Below are positions 31,218 to 38,469 of a stretch of 42,563 bases of DNA, in pieces. This stretch comes from a virus: positions 1 to 42,563 of the IMG/VR virus record IMGVR_UViG_3300046002_004973. The stretch is one strand, 5' to 3'. Every line of letters starts with the position of its first letter. Position 1 is the stretch's first letter. The position numbers and the translations under genes were made by a program. The notes beneath the pieces are model-generated. The model worked only from the letters and a program-made list of their open reading frames with translations. It was not told the origin of the DNA and did not search any database.

Positions 31218-31225
31218 TTAATTTG
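31218..31225 (+). promoter_or_regulatory. -7-like box 4 nt before the endolysin ATG
   Basis: TTAATTTG (one mismatch to TAnnTTTG) lies 4 nt before the ATG at 31230; a TTG is 23 nt upstream (31192-31194). Would make the lysis mRNA leaderless. Confidence 0.45.
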
Positions 31226-31229
31226 CGAT

Positions 31230-31589
31230 ATGGAATTAGAGAATTTTAACCTTTCAGAATTTGATTCACCCGATTTAGTCGGGAGCGGCTCAAAAATGAA
31301 TCCTGACTTTCTTTTGAAGCTGGATAAAGCCCGGGCAATAGCTGGAATACCTTTTAAAATCAATTCTGGCTATCGTACTGAAGCCCATAACAAAAAGGTC
31401 GGTGGTACACCAAATTCAGCCCACACAAAAGGATTTGCGGCTGACATTGCTTATTCAACAGGAACGGATGGATATAAGATTTTGATAGCTTTGCAGCAAG
31501 TCGGATTTACTCGAATTGGGATTTATTCTCGATGGATTCACGTTGATTCGGATCCTTCCTTACCTTCAAAAGTTATTTGGTCAAAATAA
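31230..31589 (+). CDS. Peptidase M15 endolysin
   Basis: The 119-residue product is the compact M15_3-type zinc peptidase. Motifs are SGYRTEAHN (46-54), SAHTKGFAADI with H65 and D72, and RWIHVD with H104 and D106, giving the usual zinc ligands H-D-H. Such enzymes cleave peptide cross-links or stem peptides in peptidoglycan. It is the first gene of the lysis cassette, before membrane and lipoprotein genes. There is no signal peptide, so it needs a holin to reach the cell wall. Confidence 0.9.
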   Translation: MELENFNLSEFDSPDLVGSGSKMNPDFLLKLDKARAIAGIPFKINSGYRTEAHNKKVGGTPNSAHTKGFAADIAYSTGTDGYKILIALQQVGFTRIGIYSRWIHVDSDPSLPSKVIWSK

Positions 31590-31907
31590 ATGAAAGAAAC
31601 ATTTTTTCAATTCGCTTGTAAGCTTAAAGAGGATTCCTACAAGTTTATTTCCGACATTTCAACAGTTGGCATTGCTTCAATATTAACCAACTCCGAAAAC
31701 TGGCTACTAATTCATGGAGCCGCTTTCCTGATCTTTGGCAGAATTGTGCTTTTACTAGCAGATGCTTATAAAAGAATAAGAGACGTTAAAAAGCCTGAAT
31801 GGGATAATATTGTGATTCCAGTTTTAAAAAAAGAAGCGGTTCAAAATCGTAAAAAATCCTTTTGGAAGAAATTAATTAATCAAATCAAACAATTTTTAAA
31901 ATGGTAA
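31590..31907 (+). CDS. Membrane protein, holin-like
   Basis: The product has 105 residues with one clear membrane segment (WLLIHGAAFLIFGRIVLLL, about 38-56) and a basic C-terminus (KKSFWKKLINQIKQFLKW). The ATG directly follows the endolysin stop. The context between endolysin and a lipoprotein suggests a holin or membrane helper, but the single segment and long cytoplasmic tail make the type uncertain. Overlaps the next gene by 7 bases. Confidence 0.55.
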   Translation: MKETFFQFACKLKEDSYKFISDISTVGIASILTNSENWLLIHGAAFLIFGRIVLLLADAYKRIRDVKKPEWDNIVIPVLKKEAVQNRKKSFWKKLINQIKQFLKW

Positions 31908-32239
31908 AATATCTGTTTTTATTCACTTTTACATTTGCTTGTAATTCTCCAAAAGTTAGTCCAACTATTGATGGCAGACTGGAATACATTGAGCAAAAAG
32001 CCAAATTGCAGGATCTTGAAATTACTAAGCTTTACGCTGAAAATGATTCCTTGGTAAATTTATGCTTAAGCATTCAGCAAGATCAAAGGACTACCGAATA
32101 CTACCTTAATCAGGACTTTGAAAGGCTGCATTCAAAAATGGATTCCCTTTCAAAGTTACCAGGCGAAAAAGGCAAAGGTTGGAGAATATTAGGTCAGGTT
32201 TTTGGCGAAGCTGCTAAACGGATTATTCCCGGGTTATAA
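31901..32239 (+). CDS. Lipoprotein, spanin-like
   Basis: The 112-residue product has a short signal with lipobox-like FTFAC (lipidated Cys14) and then a coiled coil (IEQKAKLQDLEITKLYAEND, about 30-90). Spanins that join inner and outer membranes in the last lysis step carry this layout. A C-terminal hydrophobic end (AAKRIIPGL) is too short for an inner-membrane anchor, so a partner, perhaps the 31590 product, would be needed. Overlaps the next gene at TAATG. Confidence 0.6.
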   Translation: MVKYLFLFTFTFACNSPKVSPTIDGRLEYIEQKAKLQDLEITKLYAENDSLVNLCLSIQQDQRTTEYYLNQDFERLHSKMDSLSKLPGEKGKGWRILGQVFGEAAKRIIPGL

Positions 32240-32457
32240 TGAGTTTTCAAAGATGGATGGAACTGTTTTCATTTGTCGCTGTAATAATCTTTACAGGAGG
32301 GCTTCTTATTGGCGTTGGTTGGCTTTATAAGTTTGAAAAGATTGATACTTCAGATACTATTTTGATTTACGTTTTAGGTCAGTTTATTACTGGGTTTTGG
32401 GACATGATTAAAAAAAGGAATCGGATTGAATCTTTACCTCCGCCCCCAAAGAGTTAA
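32239..32457 (+). CDS. Small two-TM holin-like protein
   Basis: The product has 72 residues with two hydrophobic segments (FVAVIIFTGGLLIGVGWLY, about 12-30, and ILIYVLGQFITGFWDMI, about 41-57), then a basic and Pro-rich tail (KKRNRIESLPPPPKS). Two-segment small proteins in lysis cassettes are usually holins. It is the last gene before a terminator, overlapping the lipoprotein gene by one base (TAATG). Confidence 0.6.
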   Translation: MSFQRWMELFSFVAVIIFTGGLLIGVGWLYKFEKIDTSDTILIYVLGQFITGFWDMIKKRNRIESLPPPPKS

Positions 32458-32485
32458 AAAAAAAGCCCCGTAGGGCTATTAAATT
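32455..32485. terminator. Bidirectional intrinsic terminator
   Basis: AGCCC-CGTA-GGGCT (32464-32477) with an A-run on the left and T-rich tail on the right, between the lysis cassette and the convergent 32676 gene. Confidence 0.75.
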
Positions 32486-32676
32486 TTTTCAATTGACTTG
32501 CAAATTCTGCATGTATATTTTTTTGATGCTTTAGCCATTATTTGGGCTTTTGCTTTTTCAATTTCTTCGGGAGTGTTTGCATAAATATCAGCAGTGATTG
32601 TTCTGTTGTTAGTGCATGAGCAAATTGTGCAGTAAGCGATTGATTTTGTTTTTAATTGTCCGATTGCTAGTGTCAT
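32479..32676 (-). CDS. Small zinc-finger-like protein
   Basis: The product is 65 residues with two cysteine pairs far apart in sequence (CTICSC near 16-21, CRIC near 56-59), typical of a zinc ribbon. Between them is a helix (PEEIEKAKAQIMAKASKK). A small DNA- or protein-binding regulator is plausible. Its promoter is nearly a twin of that of the 31050 gene, so the two are probably co-regulated. It faces the lysis cassette tail to tail. Confidence 0.6.
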   Translation of the reverse strand: MTLAIGQLKTKSIAYCTICSCTNNRTITADIYANTPEEIEKAKAQIMAKASKKYTCRICKSIEKI

Positions 32677-32702
32677 TTTCTTGTTGTTTTTATTTGTTGG
32701 GT

Positions 32703-32732
32703 CAAAAGTAATACCTTATTTTATATTTGCAA
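32703..32732 (-). promoter_or_regulatory. Promoter TTG-N19-TACTTTTG
   Basis: -33 TTG (32730-32732) in GTTTGCA and -7 TACTTTTG (32703-32710) on the minus strand. Followed by an A-rich leader to the ATG at 32676. Twin of the 31090 promoter. Confidence 0.75.
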
Positions 32733-32778
32733 ACTTTTATAATAAAATAATGAAAATATTTTTTCACTGGTTATTTTT

Positions 32779-32786
32779 TACTTTTG
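32779..32786 (+). promoter_or_regulatory. -7 box 4 nt before the MuF gene ATG
   Basis: TACTTTTG is an exact TAnnTTTG match, and the ATG follows after CCAA. No -33 TTG at the usual distance. Predicts a leaderless mRNA. Confidence 0.5.
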
Positions 32787-32790
32787 CCAA

Positions 32791-33660
32791 ATGCTTTCAG
32801 ATGAACAACTAGCAATAATTAAATCAATCCAAGATTTACAGGATAAGTTGATTAATGACATGGATGGAAAATTACCAACTATTTTCAAAGACCTATCCGA
32901 CCAGGTTATTGAAATTTCTAATGAATTTACATTTGATGCCAAAGAAAGGGTCGCAAACCTTCAAAAACTCAGAAAGCTAAAAACCCAAATAGCTGATACC
33001 ATTGTCAATAATACTGCTTATCAATTAGCGGTCAAAGAAGTTTTGACTGGATTTAAGGAAATTAAAAAGCTTAGTGATTCTTACTATTCTGCTTTAATTG
33101 ATGGTTATTCTGCAAAATCAGAACTTTATAAAGCGATTCTGGAAAGTAACATTCAAACGACCTCAGACCTTCTTTTAGGTGCTGAGATCAGATCCAACTT
33201 TGACAATGCCATTACTCAGGTATTGAAAGAAAACATTGCAGGGAATACCAATCGGACCAATCTGCAAAAGGTTTTAAGGGAGTTTATAAAGGGGACACCT
33301 GAGCAAAAAGCTTACTTGGAAAGATATGTCAAGCAAACGACAAACGATGCTGTGATGGTTTTTTCTAGGGAATACAACCAAGTTGTTAGTGATGATCTTA
33401 ACCTTCAATTTTATACCTACGTTGGAACTCGAATAGATACTTCCAGACCTTTTTGTGATGCAAGGGCAGGAAGGTTTTTTAAAAAATCTGAGGTTGAAAA
33501 TTGGGCTAATTTAGGCAACTGGCAAGGGCGGATGCCGGGTACAACTAAGACTACTATATTTTCCCTTGCAGGTGGATTTAATTGCAGGCACGAGCTGTAT
33601 GCATGCACCAAGGCACAATATACGGTTGCTCAAAAGAAAGGACTTTCTGGCTTGAGATAA
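32791..33660 (+). CDS. MuF-like minor head protein
   Basis: The 289-residue product has a helical N-terminal two thirds, then a C-terminal MuF-type domain (about 205-280): TYVGTRIDTSRPFCDARAG, then GRFFKKSEVENW and GGFNCRHELYA. Conserved C, R and H residues here are family marks. MuF-domain proteins are minor head components ejected or assembled near the portal. They usually sit beside the portal gene; here the gene is a lone plus-strand unit far from the portal at 13147, after the lysis cassette. Followed by a terminator. Confidence 0.75.
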   Translation: MLSDEQLAIIKSIQDLQDKLINDMDGKLPTIFKDLSDQVIEISNEFTFDAKERVANLQKLRKLKTQIADTIVNNTAYQLAVKEVLTGFKEIKKLSDSYYSALIDGYSAKSELYKAILESNIQTTSDLLLGAEIRSNFDNAITQVLKENIAGNTNRTNLQKVLREFIKGTPEQKAYLERYVKQTTNDAVMVFSREYNQVVSDDLNLQFYTYVGTRIDTSRPFCDARAGRFFKKSEVENWANLGNWQGRMPGTTKTTIFSLAGGFNCRHELYACTKAQYTVAQKKGLSGLR

Positions 33661-33692
33661 AAAAAGCGAACCTAAAATAGATCCGCTTTTCG
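33661..33692. terminator. Bidirectional intrinsic terminator
   Basis: AAAAGCG (33662-33668) and CGCTTTT (33684-33690) form the stem; flanking A and T runs. Ends both the MuF gene and the convergent 33719-37932 operon. Confidence 0.75.
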
Positions 33693-33718
33693 CAATTTTC
33701 AAACCAAGAATTAATCTT

Positions 33719-33979
33719 TTATTTATTTCCTTGTGATACAATCCATTCAAGCTTAAGCATTTTGCACTGAGCCATAAATTCATCTTTTTTATCAATTGAA
33801 TTTACCCGGTATTCGAACCAATCCTTTGTGATAGTCCGGCAAAGAATACCCATCTTGCCCAATGCCTCTATTTTTACAGGAATCTTTTCTGTCTTAATAA
33901 ACCCAACAAAAACACTTCCATCCTGCAAAAGATTAAAAAGTGTTTGGTAGTCGGTGGATAATTGATAGGACGATTTCAT
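33719..33979 (-). CDS. Hypothetical protein
   Basis: The product has 86 residues beginning MKSSYQLSTDYQTLFNLLQD, mixed alpha/beta (GSVFVGFIKTEKIPVKIEAL). No motif is recognised. It is the last gene of the minus-strand operon containing IbrA/IbrB-like genes and is followed by the bidirectional terminator. Small accessory role likely; function unknown. Confidence 0.55.
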   Translation of the reverse strand: MKSSYQLSTDYQTLFNLLQDGSVFVGFIKTEKIPVKIEALGKMGILCRTITKDWFEYRVNSIDKKDEFMAQCKMLKLEWIVSQGNK

Positions 33980-33999
33980 GCTTTATTTACTTTATATTC

Positions 34000-34209
34000 T
34001 TAAACTTCTATAAATTTTAAAATAGACCTCAACCTAACTATTTCAATTTGTTTCTTCCGGATGCTGGCTTTATAATTAGCCTTGTTTTTTACACCTTTTA
34101 AAAGGTATTGATCTAGCCTTCTTTCCAAGGTTTCAACCTGCTTTCTGGTAATTATTATCAGGTTGTATCTGGTTAATAGTTCTGATTCTTTTATTACAAA
34201 GTTTTCCAT
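34000..34209 (-). CDS. Small coiled-coil protein
   Basis: The product has 69 residues, helical and basic (TRKQVETLERRLDQYLLKG, KASIRKKQIEIVRLRSILK), probably a coiled coil or helical hairpin. It follows the glycosyltransferase gene after 3 bases. No family is recognised. Confidence 0.55.
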   Translation of the reverse strand: MENFVIKESELLTRYNLIIITRKQVETLERRLDQYLLKGVKNKANYKASIRKKQIEIVRLRSILKFIEV

Positions 34210-34212
34210 AGA

Positions 34213-34878
34213 TTAACTTGAAATGTGTCGATTTGCTCCCAAATGTTTTACAAATCCCTGCATCAAAGTAGCGGCTTTAAACCCTGCTTTTTTATAAACC
34301 TGACCTACTTCTTTTTCTGACTTCCAAGGCTCTTTGATGTTAAACTCTGTTACACCTGCATAACCATTTGGAAAAGTGTTTTTGTAATCGCTTAACCTTC
34401 GTAAAGTAGGCCCAAATGATGTGCCATGCCATTCCCCTCTGTAATCAGTTTTAACAATTTGATATTTTGTTCCCGATTTGGTTTTTTGAACTAACGAATG
34501 AACCGGATGACCATTTCTTTCATTTCTTAATCTTAGCCATACTTCAGATATTTTAGAATTACTTTTTAGAATATCCAAACTTTGGCCCATAAAACCGCTT
34601 GACAAGGTCTTCCAATCGTCTTCCAATGTAAAATAGTATTCAGTACTAACTTTTGACAAAAGGAGATCCAAAGCTTTTATTTGGCCTATTTTCGGGCATG
34701 GTTCAATGAATTCTATTTGAGGAAACAAAATTTTTAAATGGTCATTAATGCCATGAATTCCAGAATCTTCATAAACATAGATTTTTGAAATTGGAAGGTC
34801 TGCAAACTTTAAAAACGATTCTATTGTTTGCTTTAATAAGTCTTGCCTTCCGCAAGATGTAATGGTTACGTCAATCAT
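34213..34878 (-). CDS. GT2/GT-A-like glycosyltransferase
   Basis: The 221-residue product begins MIDVTITSCGRQDLLKQTIES, the N-terminal strand of GT-A glycosyltransferases. It has FTLEDDW with E86, D87 and D88, resembling the metal-binding motif used with nucleotide sugars. The C-terminal half (GVTEFNIKEPWKSEKEVGQV) has a basic surface. It starts right after the IbrA-like stop. It may act with IbrA/IbrB products or on a surface glycan. Family assigned by motif. Confidence 0.65.
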   Translation of the reverse strand: MIDVTITSCGRQDLLKQTIESFLKFADLPISKIYVYEDSGIHGINDHLKILFPQIEFIEPCPKIGQIKALDLLLSKVSTEYYFTLEDDWKTLSSGFMGQSLDILKSNSKISEVWLRLRNERNGHPVHSLVQKTKSGTKYQIVKTDYRGEWHGTSFGPTLRRLSDYKNTFPNGYAGVTEFNIKEPWKSEKEVGQVYKKAGFKAATLMQGFVKHLGANRHISS

Positions 34879-36111
34879 TTAAATTATTGGTTGAATTCTA
34901 GTTTCAATTTCTTTCGCAATTCTCCTTTTATTTTTAATTTCTTTAAATTGCAAATAAGCTTCTGATTTTGGTTGTGTCTGACCAAGGCTTTTGCACCAAT
35001 AATCATTTCTTAAAATAACCTTGCACATTCTTCTCCAAGATGGAGCCCAGCATTTATTTTCTAATTCAATTGGGCTTTCGTCTGGTATTACATCGTAACC
35101 TCTGTCTTTCCAGCCCGATATAAACTTCTTAAATCTTATTTTATAATGCGATTGTGTTTTTTTAGGAAGCGTTTTTAACAAAAGATTGCAAAATGATTTC
35201 CACGTATGTCCCTCTGGTTTTGTTATTTTATTATACCCAGTCATATTACCATTTTCTTGAACATACAAAGCCCCTGAATTTGCGCCATTAACCCTTGCTA
35301 CAACTTTATACCATGTTTCTGGCTCTAAGATATGGTAAAGCCAAAGTCCACGCCTTTGATCGTCTCCGTATGGCTGACAAAGCCTTTGTTGGCTTAGCTT
35401 TACACCTGCCATATTCATTTTGTCGTAAATTTTATTATGTGGCAGGGCTGAATATTTGCCATGAAAAATCCAAATATCTTCGGTTCTCCAATCGTAAATT
35501 GGGTAAATATTGAAAAGCGTTTTTGCAACTTTTGTGGTCCATTTGTAGCCATTATGAGTTAACCCCGTTTTGTTTCTGGCAATTGCGCAATAACGATGCA
35601 GGCTTTCATCGGCCCTTATTCCAATCATTCCAGCACATAGTTTGCCTTGTGAATACCAATCACCAAACAAAACCATAAACTCCTCAAACTCCATTTTTGG
35701 CTGGTAAAAAGGATAAATTTCTGGATTTATAGCTTGCATTGGTTTTGGCCTTACCCAAATATCTTTTTTATCTTCGTCCCAACAAATCCACCTTGGTTCA
35801 AAATTAGAAACTGCATTTCTTAAAAGCATAGGAACGGCAACCCAATTAAGATCAATAATATCTTTATACATATTAATAACAGAATGAAGGTGAACTATTG
35901 TATCTGCATATTGAGCTTCAAGATCAATTATTAAAACCCCGAAATTGCGACCTCTTTTAATTGCTTCTTCTGCAACCAAATGAATCATTACCGTTGAATC
36001 CTTTCCACCAGAAAAGCTTACATAAACCCTTTCGAATTCATCAAAAGTTGTTTTTATTCTTTGCCTTGCAGCCTCAAGAACATTATAGGATTGATACTCT
36101 TTGATTTTCAT
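34879..36111 (-). CDS. IbrA-like PAPS reductase-family protein
   Basis: The 410-residue product has the N-type PP-loop SFSGGKDS at residues 32-39 (nucleotide pyrophosphate binding), then VLIIDLEAQY and DWRTEDIWIFHGKY, typical of the PAPS reductase/DndC superfamily and of the DUF3440 (IbrA-like) members. Its partner, the ParB-like gene upstream (2 bases away), gives the IbrA/IbrB pair known from many phages and from E. coli, where IbrA/B alter expression of Ig-binding proteins. The chemistry may involve ATP-activated substrate or sulfur transfer, but this is not established. Possible DNA or tRNA modification or regulatory role. Confidence 0.75.
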   Translation of the reverse strand: MKIKEYQSYNVLEAARQRIKTTFDEFERVYVSFSGGKDSTVMIHLVAEEAIKRGRNFGVLIIDLEAQYADTIVHLHSVINMYKDIIDLNWVAVPMLLRNAVSNFEPRWICWDEDKKDIWVRPKPMQAINPEIYPFYQPKMEFEEFMVLFGDWYSQGKLCAGMIGIRADESLHRYCAIARNKTGLTHNGYKWTTKVAKTLFNIYPIYDWRTEDIWIFHGKYSALPHNKIYDKMNMAGVKLSQQRLCQPYGDDQRRGLWLYHILEPETWYKVVARVNGANSGALYVQENGNMTGYNKITKPEGHTWKSFCNLLLKTLPKKTQSHYKIRFKKFISGWKDRGYDVIPDESPIELENKCWAPSWRRMCKVILRNDYWCKSLGQTQPKSEAYLQFKEIKNKRRIAKEIETRIQPII

Positions 36112-36113
36112 AT

Positions 36114-37280
36114 TTAATAAATTTCAGCTTGTTTATCAATAAGTAATGCCTCTTCAATTGAAACCGTTTGAATTCCATTTCTAGAAAGCCATGTATTCAA
36201 GTATTCCAAAGCAATTTCATTTGCTCTTTTTTGCTGCTCTTCAGTCAAAAGATTAAATCCGCCACGATAAACAGATGGAATTCGTTTTGCATAGCATAAA
36301 GAAGCCTGTCCAAGCCATGCAATGCGATTCATTGCCTTGTTTGTTAGGTAATGTTCGCAGGAATGCTTCCACTCGCTTATGACCGATTGTAGGGCGTTTT
36401 TAAATTCATCTTCATTGCTCAAAAGCAATCTATATTCTTCAAGACATTGCGCCTCTGTCATTCCTTCTTTTGTCGTGTTGTAAAAACCATATTGGTAGCA
36501 CTCCCATTTATCATAGGTATGAAAAATTCTGGTTTCATCGCTTGTGTTTACTGTCCTAAATTGATTTGCTAGCTTTTCTTCTTCTGAAATTTCATCGTTC
36601 AAATCTTCAAATTCTAATTCGGAATCTTCAATCATCCATGATTTTGAAAAGTCATCGTCCTTAAAAAGGCTTTCCAATCCTGTTATTTGCATTAGCCTTA
36701 AAACTTCATCTTGGTCCATTCCTAATTCTTTGGCAACCCTTTCGTTTGTCCAATTACGATTCTTTAACTCAATTACAATTTCGGACATGGCATTAACCAT
36801 GTGCTTACCTCTTGCCCGATTATGCCTTATTGTAGAAGCAATCCTATTCTTTTTATCAGTTTGCTCAGATCGAATAATAACAGTTGGCAAAAAGCCTTTT
36901 ATCCGGTCCCTAATAACAACTGATTCTTTGCCAACTCTGTGTCTATGGAATCCGTCAATAACCTCTACCTTATCATCATGTGGCCATGTTACAATTGGTT
37001 GAGTATATCCATCATTTAAAATGGATATTTCCAATAATTCCATTTCTGGAGGTGCTACCTTGTTTGGGTTGTAGTCGTTTGAGACGACATTGCCAGAAGA
37101 TACCCATTTAACAAAATCAACTGGTTCTGATTTAAAAGGAGAAATAGAATGAATATGCTCTCTAATAGAATTGATAATATCAACACTTTGCGCAAAATCA
37201 GCATCTTTTAAAAGATCAGAAATCGCGTTTTTAATACCTTGCTCTGTCGGTTTAATATCTGAAAATAATGATAATTGCAT
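36114..37280 (-). CDS. ParB/IbrB-like protein
   Basis: The 388-residue product has the ParB N-terminal fold: IDGFHRHRVG at 108-117 (the GxxRxxA-like region), RHNRARGKH at 152-160, then a helix-turn-helix-like segment (WTNERVAKELGMDQDEVLRLMQ). ParB-family proteins bind CTP and slide on DNA. IbrB is a ParB-like partner of IbrA. The C-terminal part (about 230-388) is less conserved, with helical segments (CLEEYRLLLSNEDEFKNALQ). It lies 2 bases before the IbrA-like gene, which suggests one complex. Confidence 0.75.
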   Translation of the reverse strand: MQLSLFSDIKPTEQGIKNAISDLLKDADFAQSVDIINSIREHIHSISPFKSEPVDFVKWVSSGNVVSNDYNPNKVAPPEMELLEISILNDGYTQPIVTWPHDDKVEVIDGFHRHRVGKESVVIRDRIKGFLPTVIIRSEQTDKKNRIASTIRHNRARGKHMVNAMSEIVIELKNRNWTNERVAKELGMDQDEVLRLMQITGLESLFKDDDFSKSWMIEDSELEFEDLNDEISEEEKLANQFRTVNTSDETRIFHTYDKWECYQYGFYNTTKEGMTEAQCLEEYRLLLSNEDEFKNALQSVISEWKHSCEHYLTNKAMNRIAWLGQASLCYAKRIPSVYRGGFNLLTEEQQKRANEIALEYLNTWLSRNGIQTVSIEEALLIDKQAEIY

Positions 37281-37281
37281 T

Positions 37282-37485
37282 TTACTTGTTTCTAATTGGT
37301 TGTAACTGATTCAAAGGAATTGTAATCGAATCCCTATAATTTCCTTCCCGACAAACGACTGCATTTGCACCTTCAATGGAAAGAATAACTACATTTGAAG
37401 TAGCGGCAATAACACCGCTATAAGGACCATTGCCTACCAGATCATTGACTGGTTTACAAAGCTCATATTGCTTTAATCCCGACAT
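37282..37485 (-). CDS. Small hypothetical beta-barrel-like protein
   Basis: The product has 67 residues starting MSGLKQYELCKPVNDLVG and rich in short strands (SGVIAATSNVVILSIEGANA, ITIPLNQLQPI), suggesting an SH3/KOW-like barrel. It overlaps the 35-residue membrane peptide gene by 23 bases and ends 1 base before the ParB gene. Probably part of the same operon. No family is recognised. Confidence 0.5.
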   Translation of the reverse strand: MSGLKQYELCKPVNDLVGNGPYSGVIAATSNVVILSIEGANAVVCREGNYRDSITIPLNQLQPIRNK

Positions 37486-37570
37486 AAAAAATCAAAAGAG
37501 TAAATATGAGAATTAAGCAAAGCCATGAAAATAAATTCATTTTTGGCTCTTCGTTTTGTATCATTTGCAT
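37463..37570 (-). CDS. 35-residue single-TM microprotein
   Basis: The frame starts MQMIQNEEPKMNLF, then has one hydrophobic segment (SWLCLILIFTLLIFYVGI, about 15-32). Its ATG lies 2 bases after the stop of the upstream gene and its 3' end overlaps the next gene by 23 bases, typical of genes here. Small membrane peptides often tune host membrane complexes, but no target is visible. Confidence 0.5.
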   Translation of the reverse strand: MQMIQNEEPKMNLFSWLCLILIFTLLIFYVGIKAI

Positions 37571-37572
37571 AA

Positions 37573-37932
37573 TTAAAAAACAAAATATGAGTTATCAATT
37601 AATGTCAATCGAGTGCCTTGTTCGCAAATGAAAGTATCTGATGAAAAAGCTACCAATTGATTGGCGTATGCTATTTCGGATAGCTTAAAAGTACAATTAA
37701 ACTCAGCATCTTTTATTTTGACTTCAAATGACCCAAAAAATAAAAACTTATCTGTTAAATATTTAACCTTTGTAATCTTAAAGGTTCCACCTAGATAAAA
37801 GGCCATTCCCTGAATACTTTCCAGACTGCAATCTGAAATAAATGAGGTAATTGATTGACCCGACTCACCTAATAAAAGCAGTCCAGTGTTTAGGAATGCT
37901 ATTTCGGAAACTGGCTTAATGTTTTGATTCAT
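37573..37932 (-). CDS. Hypothetical protein
   Basis: The product has 119 residues starting MNQNIKPVSEIAFLNTGLL. A frame upstream to 38031 adds an implausible N-terminus, so the ATG at 37932 just below the promoter is chosen. The protein is beta-rich (FKITKVKYLTDKFLFFGSFE). It is the first gene of the 33719-37932 operon. No family is recognised. Confidence 0.6.
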   Translation of the reverse strand: MNQNIKPVSEIAFLNTGLLLLGESGQSITSFISDCSLESIQGMAFYLGGTFKITKVKYLTDKFLFFGSFEVKIKDAEFNCTFKLSEIAYANQLVAFSSDTFICEQGTRLTLIDNSYFVF

Positions 37933-37957
37933 TTTTTTATTATTAAATTTGTGGAGA

Positions 37958-37988
37958 CAAACATAGAACAAGTTTTTCAATCTTGCAA
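37958..37988 (-). promoter_or_regulatory. Promoter TTG-N20-TATGTTTG
   Basis: -33 TTG (37986-37988) within the palindrome CTTGCAAG (37982-37989), 20 nt, then -7 TATGTTTG (37958-37965). Drives the IbrA/IbrB-like operon. Confidence 0.8.
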
Positions 37989-38004
37989 GAAAATAAAATA
38001 AAAA

Positions 38005-38469
38005 ATGGCAAATTATACTTCTACTAAACAATTTTTAGAGGTGCAAATCAGGAATTTAACTAATGCAATGAATCCTGATAAGGTTCTACGTCAAGCAGTT
38101 GGTACAATGACTGGTGAATTGAAAAATAGGATTCAGCAAGATGGAAAACTTTCAAATGGAGGGAAAATTACAAGTCCAAGTCCTAAAAAGTTTGGTGCTT
38201 ATTCTGAAGGATATGGAAAAAAAAGGGCTAAGAAAGGAAGAAATATCACTATTATTGATTTGACGTTTAATGACCAAATGATTTTAAACCTTAAACCAGG
38301 CCCGACAGGACCAAACTCATTTGGACTTGGTTTTCTTTCAAACGAACAAAGGAAAATTGCAGGTTTTAATGAAGAAAGGTTTGGTGCTATCTTTGACCCG
38401 ACAGATCAGGAATTAAAACAGTCGCTTGTAACGATCAATAAAGCCATTCAAAAAGAGTTAAGCAAATGA
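38005..38469 (+). CDS. Neck/tail-completion-like protein
   Basis: The 154-residue product (MANYTSTKQFLEVQIRNLTN at the start) is basic and has TMTGELKNRIQQDGKLSNGG and LSNEQRKIAGFNEERFGAIF, resembling head-tail joining proteins of the HK97 gp10 type. The call is tentative. It overlaps the fibre gene at ATGA (38466-38469). The promoter upstream is weak by eye. Confidence 0.45.
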   Translation: MANYTSTKQFLEVQIRNLTNAMNPDKVLRQAVGTMTGELKNRIQQDGKLSNGGKITSPSPKKFGAYSEGYGKKRAKKGRNITIIDLTFNDQMILNLKPGPTGPNSFGLGFLSNEQRKIAGFNEERFGAIFDPTDQELKQSLVTINKAIQKELSK

